DNA of 64,000 nucleotides from Lewinellaceae bacterium (GTDB lineage: Bacteria > Bacteroidota > Bacteroidia > Chitinophagales > Saprospiraceae), in contig JADJUJ010000004.1 in the NCBI GenBank assembly GCA_016710765.1, positions 124,001 through 188,000 of the forward strand. Reading direction: 5' to 3'. Numbering within the stretch: position 1 is the first letter of the stretch; every line of letters begins with the position of its first letter. A program made the translations under genes and the position numbers. Of this stretch, positions 9,648 through 19,555 are shown in pieces. The notes under the pieces were generated by a model. That model was not told the DNA's origin, ran no database searches, and saw only the letters and a program-made list of their open reading frames with translations.

Positions 9648-12178
9648 TTAACCGAGTTCGGCGCGTAAAACTTCCAGTGGCGGCTTGCGCACCACCTCCC
9701 GGCTGTTGAGCAGGCCCAGGAGCACCGTCAGACCAGTGATCGATAAAAAAGTGAGCAACAAAGGCCATATATCCACACTGAAAGGGATGTTGAAGGCAAA
9801 GCGTGCAAGCGCCCAAGCGCCAGCCACTGAAAGGCCCGTACCTACCATACAAGCCAGCGTGCCCAGCATAAAATACTCCAGGGCATTGATCCATAAAATC
9901 TGACGTCGGGAGGCACCCAGGGTGCGCAATAAAACACTCTCCCGGATGCGGGCAAATTTGCTCTGATAAATCGAACTCAGCAACACCAGCAAGCCCGTCA
10001 GAATACTGAACATCGCCATAAAGCGAATAACGAAGGAGACTTTCCCCAAAACTTCGTCTACTGATTCCAGGATTTGGGTAATATCGATGGCCGATACATT
10101 GGGGAAACGTCGCACCAGATCAGATTGAAGTGATGCCGAGGCTTCCGCATTATCAACCCTGGAGATGACCACATGAAACTGTGGGGCCTCTTCGAGGACT
10201 CCCGTTGGGAATACCACCAAAAAATTGGTTTGAAGGCGTTGAAAATCTACTTTTCGCACACTCGCCACCTCTGTTTCCAACGGTAGCCCCTGTACATTAA
10301 ACAGGATTTTGGTGCCAATTTTGGCCTTCATCGCCCGTTGCACATTGTCGGAAATGGAAATTTTTACCGGCTCGCCGGGTTTATGCACCCCTACCCATTC
10401 GCCTTCCGTGATTTGCTCCGATGAAATTAGGGAATCCCGAAAGGTTACCCGGTACTCCCGGTCCCACACCCAATTGGGTCGTGATTGGGTAGTGTCTACC
10501 TGATCCTGCGCCTTCGTCATGCCATCTATGCTTTCAATTCTTGTGGTCACGATTGGAACTTGCTGCAATATCGGCAAGCCATGCGCCTTAACCAGCGCAG
10601 CGACACTGTCTTTTTGGTACGTCTGAATGTCGAACAGGATCATGTTCGGCTGTTTGCCGGCACCCGCAAAGGCGACCTGCTTGAGCAGCAGATTTTGAAC
10701 AAGAAACAGCGTCGACAACAGCATGGTTCCCAACCCAATGGTCACTACCAGCAACACCGTTTGGTTCTGTGGCCGAAACAAGTTGGCTATCCCCTGTCGC
10801 AACACATACGACCAATTGCGTGGGAAATAACGGCGCAACAAAATATCAATGCTGATGCTGCGGCCCAAAGCACCGCAAAGGCTACCACCAGTCCGGCCAG
10901 AAAACCAAGCGTTTCCTTCCAACTTCCAGTAAGCCACCACGTAAACCCTGCCACTGCCAAAACAATAACGGTGTAAACACTCCAGCGCAATCCGCGGTGG
11001 GCGTTGGCAGGTGTTTCATCAAAAGAGGCCCTTAGGGTACGCAGGGGCGAGGTAAGCAGGATACCCGACAGGGGAAGCAATGCAAATAACACGGATATCA
11101 CCAAACCTAGCATGACGCTTTGCCCTGCCACCACCCAGGAAATATCGGTACTCACATCCATGATCGGCAGAAGATCCTTGCCAATCCAGGGAAGGGCTTT
11201 TTGCAAAAGCGACCCCAACGCCGCACCGGCCAGCGATCCAAGAAAAGCGATACCCATTACCTGTGTGAGGTAAACATAAAATGCCTTCCGGCCGCTCGCG
11301 CCCAGGCAGCGCAGAATAGCCACCGTGGGCAACTTGTCGCGTATGTATAGGTGCACGGCACCGGCAACACCGATACTACCCAGCAAAAGCGCAATGAAAC
11401 CAGCGAGGTTTAAAAAGGTCGACACGTTGCCAAAGGCATTGCCGATACTCTCTTTGTTGGATGCAACCGTCTCCCAGTCGAGATTGGCGGCTTTCAGGGG
11501 CTTTTCCAAACTGGCCACCAGGCCAGTCATGGCCGCTTCATCCGGTATCTTGAAATAATATTGGTACCAAATCCGGCTTCCGCGCTGCACCAGCCCTGTT
11601 GAATCGAGCCATTGAAAGGGCACCACTACCACCGGCGCTATGGCCGAACCGATACCCGCCCTTCCTGGTCGGGAAAGCAAATCACCTGTAACCGGAAAAG
11701 CCTGTGTCCCAATACGAATGGTATCCCCCAATTGAACGCCAAATTGCAGCATTAATCCGTGCTCCACCAGCGCATTTTTCCCATCCTGATAGCCTTGCCA
11801 GGCATCCGGCGGATCGGTTTTCCATTTTCCGAAATAAGGGTAACCTGGTTCAGTGGCGCGCACCATGGCCAGCCTGGTATCCTCCGTTTTAGGAAAATAC
11901 ACCATGCTCACCAGGTTGAAAACACGGGCACTCTGCGTGCCTGGAACGGCCACTATTTGTTGAAAAATCGAATCTTGCAGGGGCTGATTACCTTCAATGA
12001 GCAAATCGGCGCCCAGCAGCGATTTCGCTTCCCGGTCAATGTCTTTTTTTAGGTTCTCGCTGAACGAGCGCACGGCAGTGAGCGCAGCAATCCCCGCAAC
12101 GATCGCCGATACAAACAACAACAATCGACCTCTGTTTTTGCGACTGTCGCGCCAGGCCATTTTTAAAACAAAACTCAT
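9648..12178 (-). CDS. FtsX-like ABC transporter permease (COG3127/YbbP type), one frameshift
   Basis: Two overlapping frames form one permease of about 843 residues. The first begins MSFVLKMAWRDSRKNRGR and has a membrane anchor, a MacB-type periplasmic domain and an FtsX block of helices (about residues 255-390). The second restarts at LRRYFPRNWSYVLRQG and repeats the anchor-periplasmic-FtsX pattern. They join at the A4 run 10840-10843: one added base gives ALIFLLRRYFP. The duplicated FtsX layout fits the YbbP family, whose partner is a LolD-like ATPase, usually beside a TesA-like esterase; neither is nearby, so the ATPase must be elsewhere. The start at 12178 is chosen because the conserved amphipathic N-terminus begins there. 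The substrate is unknown; lipid or lipoprotein handling is usual for the fold. Confidence 0.85.
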
Positions 12179-12372
12179 ATTTTCAGTACAAAGGGGGGCT
12201 AGAAAAAAGTATTGGCAACGCAGCAATCGAACTTCCGGATATTTCCATTAAAGGCGCTGCGAAGAACAATAAACAACCAATCGGCTAAAAAAGATTTTCC
12301 GTATCTACAAAGGAGCGTTGAAAGCAGTCGAAACCTCCAAATTTGGAGACATAGGGATGGAACTAATCCGGA

Positions 12373-13455
12373 TCAGGATAAGTTTTTTGCCAGGATCTCA
12401 GGGAAGGCCTCCGGCGTACAAGCAAAGGCTGCAATTCCCATTTGAGCCAGCGCGCTGGCATTCTCATGGTCGTAGGACGGCGCGCCTTCATCGTTCAGCG
12501 CAAGCAATGCCAGGCAACGGGCGCCGCTGCGCTGGATCTCCGCCAACGCCTGCAACATGCCATTCCGATTGCCGCCTTCATACAGGTCGCTGATCAGCAC
12601 CACAATGGTATCGCGAGGGGTAACAATCAGCGATTGAGCATACCGCAGCGCTTTGTGGATATCCGTACCACCACCCAACTGGGTGCCAAACAGCAGTTCG
12701 ATTGGGTCGTGCATCAAAGGCGTCAGATCGGCAACGGCAGTATCAAAGGCCACAATATTGGTCTTCAAACTGCTCATACTCGCCAGCACCGATGCAAAAA
12801 CACCGGCATAGACCACGGAAGTCGCCATGGAACCACTTTGGTCGGCCAATAAAATAATGTGCCGAACGGCCTGCCCTCTTCTCCCATAGGCTGCAATTTT
12901 TTCAGGAATAATGGTGCCTAGTTCCGGCCGATAGTGCCGGAGATTTTGCCGGATGGTGCGATGCCAATCGACTTCGGCGGCGCTGCGCGGCCTTTGGCCC
13001 CTTGAAGCCCGGTGCAATGCCGCGCCGAGGGCCGCAATCATCGGCAGCCGCAGCCGACGCTGGATGTCTTCTACAATCTTACGAACCACGCCTCTGGCGG
13101 TTTCACGGGTATGGTCGGGCAGGGTTTTTCCCAACTGCAGCAATACCGCCGCCAAATGAACATCCGGCTCAATACTGGCCAGCAACTCGGGCTCCAGCAA
13201 CAACTGTTTCAGCCCCAGTCGGTCCAGCGCATCGCGTTGCATTACCTGCACCACTTCTTTTGGAAAATACTTGCGGATATCGCCAAGCCATCGGTTGATT
13301 TTTGGAGAGGAGCCACCCAGTCCACCTTTCTTATCCGCATCGTAAAGGGCCTCCAAGGCGGCATCCATGCCCGCGCCCTGCTCGTCGAGCGGGATAGCAT
13401 CTTCAGGGTCCGACTGTGCGCCGAGAATCATTCGCCAGCGTTCTTGTGTATCCAT
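12373..13455 (-). CDS. VWA domain protein (CoxE-like)
   Basis: A protein of about 360 residues with a helical N-terminal half rich in Arg/Leu and a C-terminal von Willebrand A domain. The MIDAS metal site is visible as DQSGSM (about residue 207) and GGGTDIH (about residue 262), with VVLISDLYEGG further on. No signal peptide or membrane segment, so it should be cytoplasmic. CoxE-like VWA proteins usually work with a MoxR-type AAA+ ATPase in metal insertion or complex assembly, and in many genomes are encoded beside MoxR and SWIM-domain genes. Here both neighbours are unrelated, so any partner is distant. The start at 13455 (MDTQERWRMILG) is preferred over an upstream ATG lacking similarity to the rest. 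Confidence 0.8.
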   Translation of the reverse strand: MDTQERWRMILGAQSDPEDAIPLDEQGAGMDAALEALYDADKKGGLGGSSPKINRWLGDIRKYFPKEVVQVMQRDALDRLGLKQLLLEPELLASIEPDVHLAAVLLQLGKTLPDHTRETARGVVRKIVEDIQRRLRLPMIAALGAALHRASRGQRPRSAAEVDWHRTIRQNLRHYRPELGTIIPEKIAAYGRRGQAVRHIILLADQSGSMATSVVYAGVFASVLASMSSLKTNIVAFDTAVADLTPLMHDPIELLFGTQLGGGTDIHKALRYAQSLIVTPRDTIVVLISDLYEGGNRNGMLQALAEIQRSGARCLALLALNDEGAPSYDHENASALAQMGIAAFACTPEAFPEILAKNLS

Positions 13456-13578
13456 TAAGTTGTAATATGGAGCATGAAAACATGCCTGCAAAGAGGATCA
13501 ATCTCCAAATGATAAAAGGAAAATCCTTTATATTTCAAAAATTTATTCCTTATTTTATCGCAAAGAAAAACAAAATAC

Positions 13579-13586
13579 TATTTTTG
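13579..13586 (+). promoter_or_regulatory. -7 promoter element TATTTTTG
   Basis: Matches the Bacteroidota consensus TAnnTTTG and lies 51 nt upstream of the DoxX-like start. No clear -33 TTG is visible at the usual spacing. Confidence 0.45.
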
Positions 13587-13636
13587 TTTCCTATTAATTG
13601 TTTAAACAAATACCTAACAACAAAACGAAACTGATT

Positions 13637-14023
13637 ATGAATGCTTTCAACAACCTGGGTCGTCTGATCTTCCCCATCACGTTCATCGTGTTTGGCCTCT
13701 TCCATTTCATGAACGCCAATGTGATGGCCGATTATGTGGTACCCGCCTACATGCCAGCCAAAGTAATTTTGGTGTACCTCACTGGTGCCGGGCTGGTATT
13801 GGGTGGCTTGAGCATGTATTTAGGCAAATACGACAAACTGGGCGCTACGCTCCTGGCATTGTTCATGCTTTTGGTCGTATTGATGGTGCACCTTCCAGGC
13901 GCCATGGGCGGTGGTGAAGGCGCCCAAACCTCCATGTCGATGTTGTTAAAAGACCTCGGTCTGATGGGTGGTTGTATGATGTATGCGCATTATGTAGCCA
14001 AAGATCGCTCGATCATAGGATAG
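13637..14023 (+). CDS. DoxX-like small membrane protein
   Basis: A 128-residue protein with four hydrophobic helices, beginning MNAFNNLGRLIFPITFIVFG. The GLFHFMN segment after the first helix and the VHLPGAMGG loop before the last are typical of DoxX/SURF4-like four-helix proteins. Function in Bacteroidota is not known; relatives have been linked to redox and thiosulfate metabolism. It is a single-gene transcript with its own promoter element and a strong terminator at 14029-14065. The ATG at 13637 is chosen because the 13 residues before it in frame are polar and lie close to the promoter element. Confidence 0.8.
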   Translation: MNAFNNLGRLIFPITFIVFGLFHFMNANVMADYVVPAYMPAKVILVYLTGAGLVLGGLSMYLGKYDKLGATLLALFMLLVVLMVHLPGAMGGGEGAQTSMSMLLKDLGLMGGCMMYAHYVAKDRSIIG

Positions 14024-14028
14024 CAGTG

Positions 14029-14065
14029 GAAGGGTGGTTGCACAAAGATTGTTCAACCACCCTTC
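14029..14065 (+). terminator. terminator shared with the end of rfaE2
   Basis: A perfect 12-bp stem (14029-14040 with 14054-14065), 13-nt loop, then AATATTTT on the + strand. It ends the DoxX-like transcript. Its right arm is the last coding codons of the convergent rfaE2 gene, whose stop is 14053-14055. Confidence 0.8.
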
Positions 14066-14547
14066 AATATTTTCTGCTCAATATTGGTGGTCGAATAGCC
14101 TTCTACAAAGGGCAGGCTCTTTACCTTGCCACCATAGGCCATTACAAGATCAGCGCCAACGATCTGCTCCGGGCGCCAGTCGCCGCCTTTAACCAGCACA
14201 TCTGGTTTCACCGCCTGAATGAGTTCGAGGGGTGTATCTTCATCAAAAAAAAGTACTGCATCTACTATTTCCAGCGCAGCCAGCAGGTGAGCGCGGGTGA
14301 GCTCGTCGTTGATGGGCCGGGTAGGGCCTTTAAGCCTGCGCACAGAAGCCCCACTGTTTAGCCCTATGACCAGGCGCTCCCCCAAGTCCCGGGCAGCAGC
14401 GAGGTAATGCAGATGGCCGTAGTGCAAAATATCAAAACAACCATTCGTAAATACCACCCTTTCTCCGGCAATATGCCAGGCAGACAATACGGTATCCAGT
14501 TGTTCCGGCTTTAATATTTTTTGCTCGATATGAGAAAATGAGGTCAT
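14053..14547 (-). CDS. rfaE2: D-glycero-beta-D-manno-heptose 1-phosphate adenylyltransferase
   Basis: A 164-residue nucleotidyltransferase with the class-defining TNGCFDILHYGH (HxGH at residues 42-45) and a C-terminal GYSTTNIEQKI that fits the ISSTxxI-type motif. It activates heptose-1-phosphate with ATP to ADP-heptose for the lipopolysaccharide inner core. The length matches the stand-alone form, equal to the C-terminal domain of E. coli HldE. It follows the flippase-like gene by 43 nt on the same strand, so both are probably co-transcribed and linked to envelope synthesis. Confidence 0.95.
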   Translation of the reverse strand: MTSFSHIEQKILKPEQLDTVLSAWHIAGERVVFTNGCFDILHYGHLHYLAAARDLGERLVIGLNSGASVRRLKGPTRPINDELTRAHLLAALEIVDAVLFFDEDTPLELIQAVKPDVLVKGGDWRPEQIVGADLVMAYGGKVKSLPFVEGYSTTNIEQKILKGG

Positions 14548-14590
14548 GTAAAAGGGTTGAATAGTGCGTGAACAGTGCTTGAATGCGGGC

Positions 14591-15632
14591 TTATTCGGGC
14601 TTTACCTTATTAATTACCGGGAGCAAGGTAAGTGCGAGGATGCCGCCTATGATGTTGTAAAAAATTTGAATGGCAAAAAACGCGATCATGGCGTAGGAAA
14701 ATGCGTCCGACTTGTCAATGCCGTAAAGGGCAAGTCCGGCCATGGCCAGCAGGTGGAAAGTGCCCATGCCACCGGGAGAAGGGACTACAAAACCCAGGGT
14801 ACCAAACACAAAAACCATGAGTGCGGCGCCCGCTGTAAGGGATGCCGTGGGTGGGAAAGCTTTCAAATTGAACCAGCATTGCAGGTAAAACATAAACCAA
14901 ATGCCCACTGAAAGCAGGAGGAAAAGCCCCGTTCGTTCCAATCGAAAACACTGCGCAACCCATCTTTAAATCCCTCCAGCATGCCAAAAATCCTTTGGAC
15001 GATGGCCAATTTTGATAGTTTTTCACGCAGCAACCACAGCAAGGCCAAACCTGCCAGGCCTGTGCCACCAATAATAAGTAACCAAGGGGTGCCACCAATG
15101 AGCCCGCCCGGTAATTGTATATAAATGCAAGCAAGGTATCCGCTTCGAACAGAAAAGCAAGCCCTACGACCAGGCCCAGACAAATAAAATCCATCAAACG
15201 GTCAACGACCATGGTGCCCATGACCTTATCCAGCGGAATTTTTTCATAGCGCGCCAACGCACCGGCCCTGGCCACTTCCCCGGCTCTGGGGAAACCCAGG
15301 TTGACAAAATACCCGAGCAAAATGGTGAGCAGACTGTTGCTGAATTTCACTTCATATCCCATCGGGCGAAGCAGCATCTGCCAGCGCCAGGCCCTGAACA
15401 TGTTGCTCAAGGTAAAAGCGCCCACCACCATCAGCATCCACCAGGGGCTGACCAGCGAAAAATCATTGAGCAGCTTGTCGGTCAGGCTGCACTGATCGGA
15501 AGGAATACCATCCAACCGGCATTGCTCCTGATAGGCCGTATTCAGGTTTCTGAACAACAATACCAGGATGGTAACACCCAACCCCAGAAAGAATACCAAC
15601 TGCAGTATTTTCTTTGTTTTTGCAGACATCAT
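14591..15632 (-). CDS. flippase-like / lysylphosphatidylglycerol synthase TM-domain protein, two frameshifts
   Basis: Three frames cover one multi-pass membrane protein of about 347 residues (UPF0104, LPG_synthase_TM family, PF03706). The first frame has the family's FRAWRWQMLLRPMG and LLGYFVNLGFPRAGEVARA motifs; the last has GFVVPSPGGMGTFH. Breaks lie in the hydrophobic stretch near 15060-15130 (a G4 run at 15086-15089 is a candidate) and at the A4 run 14945-14948, where an added base reads SVFRLERTGLF. Both look like homopolymer deletions. Relatives move lipid-linked or aminoacylated lipids across membranes; the substrate here is unknown. A -7 element sits only 4 nt upstream of the ATG, so the message may be almost leaderless. 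Confidence 0.85.
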
Positions 15633-15636
15633 GAGG

Positions 15637-15644
15637 CAAAGGTA
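15637..15644 (-). promoter_or_regulatory. -7 promoter element TACCTTTG of the flippase-rfaE2 operon
   Basis: Perfect TAnnTTTG on the minus strand, separated from the start codon at 15632 by 4 nt. Transcription would begin at or just before the ATG, leaving no room for a Shine-Dalgarno site. Confidence 0.6.
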
Positions 15645-15729
15645 ACGCGATGTTCAGGGAAAATGTAGGAGGAAAATTGAAAAGTGGAGGATGTATGGCT
15701 ACACAAATCTGCTGTTAATGTAAAATGCA

Positions 15730-15737
15730 TAAATTTG
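15730..15737 (+). promoter_or_regulatory. -7 promoter element TAAATTTG
   Basis: Fits TAnnTTTG and lies 32 nt upstream of the lipoprotein ATG at 15770. It also argues against an in-frame ATG at 15725, which would sit upstream of the transcription start. Confidence 0.5.
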
Positions 15738-15769
15738 GGCTGCCGAAACCTCCACCTACTCCGCCAACC

Positions 15770-16924
15770 ATGTCCAAACTTGCACTGCTCCTGACCCTTC
15801 CTTTGACACTTGCCCTTCTGCAATGCATAAAAGAGCCCGAACCAGATCCCAACAACAACGGTGGCGGTGGTGGCAACTCGTCCACTGCACTGAAAGGAAG
15901 CTGGTCATTGCTGGGAGGCGCACAGAAGCAATTGGGCGCATCGTGCCTCTCTGGAACGGTGCTGCACGCACTCGCCTTCAACCAATATTTCCGCTTGATT
16001 TACCATGAAATCAACGGAACCAACGATGCCGTCATCAGCACTCCCTTTGAAAATGACCAAAATATAAGCGCACCCGACGTGTATGCCGATCAATCTGGAA
16101 AGGTCCTGGTGGCATTCAATGTCTTCCTTGGAAGTACTGGCGTAAGGGTTTACCTACGGGATGGAAACAACTGGCAAACACTGCCGGACATCAACTGGCC
16201 AAACTACAACTTTGGTAACCGCGCTGTCCGCGTGGTATTGCACAATGGGACACCCTACATCGCCGCTGCGTCGGCCGACAGCACCTACGTATTCCGGTAC
16301 GAAGCCGGCGCCTGGAAAGCACTGGGTGGAAAGGCCGCGGGCAGAGCATACTATTACATGGATTTTGAAAAAGCCGGAAACAGTTTGTATTTGCTGGGTT
16401 ACAACATAACCCCCGGCTACCAATTCGACCTGCAAGAATGGACCGGAAGCCAGTGGAGCAACGCAGGCTTTGTGCTCCCCGACCCCAATGCTGAAGTGAT
16501 CTTCCCCAACCTGGCGGGCAGTTCCAATGGTACCATCCTGTTGAATTATCTGGGTTATGGCGGCTCCTGGATTTGGCGCAAAACGCCAGGAGCCAACTGG
16601 GAAAAAATATTGGAGCGCGATGCCAGTAGCGATTTTGTATACCGCCCGGCTTTCGATACGCAGCACCCAACGGTATGGTACGCGCTGCGGGTGTCGCACC
16701 CGGTACAAATCACACAGGCGCTCTGGGGTATCATCCGGTTCGAGGGGGCCCAATACAAGGAACATTTGCGCGACCAAAACACAATAGCGGACCCCACAAT
16801 TGTGTTTAACCCTATAGACTACCGAACCCTTTCGGTCAATGCCCGCGACAAAAAGATTTACATTGCCTACACAGAGAACCGAAACCCTTTCCCCTCGTGG
16901 TTTATCCGGTTTAACGAGGAGTAG
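15770..16924 (+). CDS. uncharacterised lipoprotein, beta-propeller-like
   Basis: A 384-residue protein with a type II signal peptide: MSKLALLLTLPLTLALLQC, where the Cys would be lipidated, followed by an acidic and then Asn/Gly-rich linker (residues about 20-35). The remainder has regularly spaced W/Y-rich beta motifs (for example NWQTLPDI, AWKALGG, QWSNAGF, NWEKILE) about 45-50 residues apart, suggesting a six- or seven-bladed propeller; this fold is an inference. No catalytic motif is recognised. Likely anchored in the outer membrane. It stands alone, divergent from the flippase operon and upstream of the S41 protease by 131 bp. Confidence 0.75.
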   Translation: MSKLALLLTLPLTLALLQCIKEPEPDPNNNGGGGGNSSTALKGSWSLLGGAQKQLGASCLSGTVLHALAFNQYFRLIYHEINGTNDAVISTPFENDQNISAPDVYADQSGKVLVAFNVFLGSTGVRVYLRDGNNWQTLPDINWPNYNFGNRAVRVVLHNGTPYIAAASADSTYVFRYEAGAWKALGGKAAGRAYYYMDFEKAGNSLYLLGYNITPGYQFDLQEWTGSQWSNAGFVLPDPNAEVIFPNLAGSSNGTILLNYLGYGGSWIWRKTPGANWEKILERDASSDFVYRPAFDTQHPTVWYALRVSHPVQITQALWGIIRFEGAQYKEHLRDQNTIADPTIVFNPIDYRTLSVNARDKKIYIAYTENRNPFPSWFIRFNEE

Positions 16925-17055
16925 TGTAAAGCAGTAGGCTATTGTGCAGTGTTTATGCTCAATATTACACTTTGTTGCCATGAGGCAACAGCACTCGTTG
17001 TACATGGCGTGGTTCCCGGTCTTTGCTGCTCAAGTTAATCACCAATTTTATACGC

Positions 17056-18708
17056 ATGAAATCAAGGCATCTATTACTGTTCAGTGCATTGATTTGCTTA
17101 CCCATGACACTCCTGGGGCAATCTAATTTAGACGAAACCCAAAAACTTGCTTCTCTGGCACGGGTTTGGGGTTTTTTAAAATATCACCACCCGAATATTA
17201 CCAATGGCAGCCACGACTGGGACCAGGAGTTAATCCAGAAAATACCACAGGTGGAGGCTGCCCAATCCCCGCAAGCACTCCAGGACATCTATATCAATTG
17301 GCTGGAAAGCCTGGGAAAGGTGCGGCATTGCGGCACATGCAAACCAATAGCCAACACCGATTTCTCTGAAAACTATCATCTGGAATGGATCACCGACACG
17401 ACAATTTTTTCAAAAAACCTGTCGCAAAAGATGATGTTCATTGCCAGGAATAAAAAGAAATCCAATGAATTTTATGCCATGCCCGTCAAAGGAGCTGGTA
17501 ATATCCAAATCCTTCACGAACCCGCCTACCATGAAATGGCTTATCCGGCTGAAAGCTACCGGCTATTGGCGCTGTTTCGATACTGGAACATCATAGCCTA
17601 TTTTTATCCTTATAAATATTGCGCCGATCAGCCTTGGGATGAGGTACTTACCGAATTGATTCCAAAATTTAAGGATTGCAGCGATACACTTGCCTACCAT
17701 ATGGCACTGCTTGAAATGGTTAACAAAATAAACGACAGCCACGGTGTGTTTACAACACCGGTATTGAACCAATACAAGGGAAGCCTGTTTCCGCCCGTAG
17801 TAGTAAAAATAATAGCCAATTCCGTTGTGATTACGGACTATTTCGACAGTAAAAAGGCCTGGGAAAATGACCTGCAAATAGGCGATGTGATTACGGCAAT
17901 TGACCATGAGGATATTTCATCCCTGTTGCAGCAAAAATTAAAAATCACACCGGGCTCCAACCCTGCGGCAAAAATGCGCAATGTAGCGATGGACCTTCTG
18001 CGCAGCAACAAATCGCGTATGTTGTTTAGTATCGTTCGAGCAGGGGAACCTATGGAAAAAACAGTAGAATACTACCCTTATGCTAGTTTCAACAAGCCCC
18101 AAAAGCCAATTGAGCCAGCGTGGAAAATACTGAAAAATGAGATCGGGTATGTCGCCATGGGGGAACTTCAGCAGGGAGATGTTGCAGCGCTACAACAAGA
18201 CTTGGACAGCCTTCCGGCCTTAATTTTTGATTTACGGCAATCTCCACACAATACCCTTTTTGATTTGGCCGACTGGCTGTTGCCAGAAAGCCGGCCATTT
18301 GTCAAGTTTTCCAAACCAGACATGCTCCATCCTGGTAATTTCTATTGGGATGCGATACGCTACTGTGGCACCAATAATCCCAAACACTACAAGGGAAAAA
18401 TTATACTTCTGGTGAACGAATACACCCAAAGTCATGCAGAATTCACTTGCATGGGGCTACAAACCGCCGACCAGGTTACCATTATTGGAAGCCAAACAGC
18501 AGGTGCAGATGGAAATGTAAGCAAAATTGTACTGCCTGGGGGGTACTATACCCTGATTTCAGGCATAGGCGCTTTTTACCCGGATGGCCGGGAAACACAA
18601 CGCATTGGCATTGTGCCCGACATAGTGGCGAAGCCAACCCTGACAGGCATTCGAGAAGGCCGTGACGATGTACTGGAGGCAGCCATCAAATTTGCCCAAA
18701 CCCATTAG
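17056..18708 (+). CDS. secreted S41 family peptidase (C-terminal-processing-like)
   Basis: A 550-residue protein with a signal peptide (cleavage likely after LLG, before Gln). An N-terminal helical region (about 20-220) is followed by a PDZ-like domain (about 260-350, with LQIGDVITAID) and an S41 protease core. The core shows the nucleophile region NEYTQSHAEF (Ser near residue 460), SQTAGADGNVS, and YPDGRETQRIGIVPD near the C-terminus. The PDZ domain would bind the C-termini of substrates. The ATG at 17056 is chosen because the signal peptide begins there. Periplasmic or surface location is likely. No operon partner is visible. Confidence 0.85.
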   Translation: MKSRHLLLFSALICLPMTLLGQSNLDETQKLASLARVWGFLKYHHPNITNGSHDWDQELIQKIPQVEAAQSPQALQDIYINWLESLGKVRHCGTCKPIANTDFSENYHLEWITDTTIFSKNLSQKMMFIARNKKKSNEFYAMPVKGAGNIQILHEPAYHEMAYPAESYRLLALFRYWNIIAYFYPYKYCADQPWDEVLTELIPKFKDCSDTLAYHMALLEMVNKINDSHGVFTTPVLNQYKGSLFPPVVVKIIANSVVITDYFDSKKAWENDLQIGDVITAIDHEDISSLLQQKLKITPGSNPAAKMRNVAMDLLRSNKSRMLFSIVRAGEPMEKTVEYYPYASFNKPQKPIEPAWKILKNEIGYVAMGELQQGDVAALQQDLDSLPALIFDLRQSPHNTLFDLADWLLPESRPFVKFSKPDMLHPGNFYWDAIRYCGTNNPKHYKGKIILLVNEYTQSHAEFTCMGLQTADQVTIIGSQTAGADGNVSKIVLPGGYYTLISGIGAFYPDGRETQRIGIVPDIVAKPTLTGIREGRDDVLEAAIKFAQTH

Positions 18709-18805
18709 TGGCAGTAACATAAGTTGTTCCCCTGTTGGCTTGAAATGCCTACAGTTGGCGGGCCTTCTTTTTGCTTCGCAAAAAATCACCCAGCACACTA
18801 CTGAA

Positions 18806-19288
18806 CTATTTACCCAAAATCGCCGCTCCTGCGTACCAGATCATTACCCCGCAAAGGGCAACTTTCAGCACAATACCAAAAAGAAAACCGACAAATGAGC
18901 CAAAGGCCGCCTTGGTCGCGGTTTGGGAATCCCGGCCGGCCAGCAATTCTCCAATGAGGCCGCCCAAAAATGCGCCAATGAAAATCCCCCAAGGTCCTGT
19001 GAACATGCCAACAAGCAAACCAATGGTACTGCCCCACACCCCGGCAGAACTCCCTCCAAAGCGTTTCAGCCCCCACAATGGCACATAGTAATCCAGCACC
19101 GCCACCAGCAAGGTGGCCAGTCCCAAAATCCACAATAACTTTGAATTAAAGTCCGCAAAACGGGTCAGCTGCAGGAGCAGCAGTCCGGCAAAACTCAAGG
19201 GTGGCCCAGGCAAGGGCAAAACCGATCCGAGCAGTCCAACAATAAGGAGCGCAACGGCAATGACCAGCAAAATTATGTCGAACCACAT
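18806..19288 (-). CDS. DUF456 family membrane protein
   Basis: A 160-residue hydrophobic protein with four or five helices, starting MWFDIILLVIAVALL. The glycine-rich repeats LVGMFTGPWGIFIGAFLGGLIGELLAG are the recognisable DUF456 pattern. Glycine-zipper-like helices suggest tight packing, and the function is unknown. An upstream in-frame ATG would add eleven polar residues; the start at 19288 puts the first helix at the N-terminus, as in the family. Confidence 0.85.
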   Translation of the reverse strand: MWFDIILLVIAVALLIVGLLGSVLPLPGPPLSFAGLLLLQLTRFADFNSKLLWILGLATLLVAVLDYYVPLWGLKRFGGSSAGVWGSTIGLLVGMFTGPWGIFIGAFLGGLIGELLAGRDSQTATKAAFGSFVGFLFGIVLKVALCGVMIWYAGAAILGK

Positions 19289-19433
19289 GAAAATACCTGG
19301 CGTTGAATGACCTGGCGACAAATATCGGCTACCTCAGCCTTACACACAACTCATTTTCCACAATTTATTCCTTAAAACAGCTGTTTTAGTCCGGAATATA
19401 ATCAAACATAACCAGGGTTACCATGCAATTAAA

Positions 19434-19441
19434 GTACCTTT
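19434..19441 (+). promoter_or_regulatory. -7 promoter element TACCTTTG for the surA-like/bamA operon
   Basis: Perfect TAnnTTTG about 115 nt upstream of the first gene (ATG 19556). No good -33 TTG is visible. The long 5' leader is GC-rich compared with its surroundings. Confidence 0.55.
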
Positions 19442-19555
19442 GCGCCGCTTTACTGGCTGCTTAGCCCTGCCCATAAGGCAAGCTCAACCATAATTGTGCC
19501 CCTGGTTATGCATTATGGTAGAAGCGTTACCTATTTTTGGAACGACATTTTGCGT

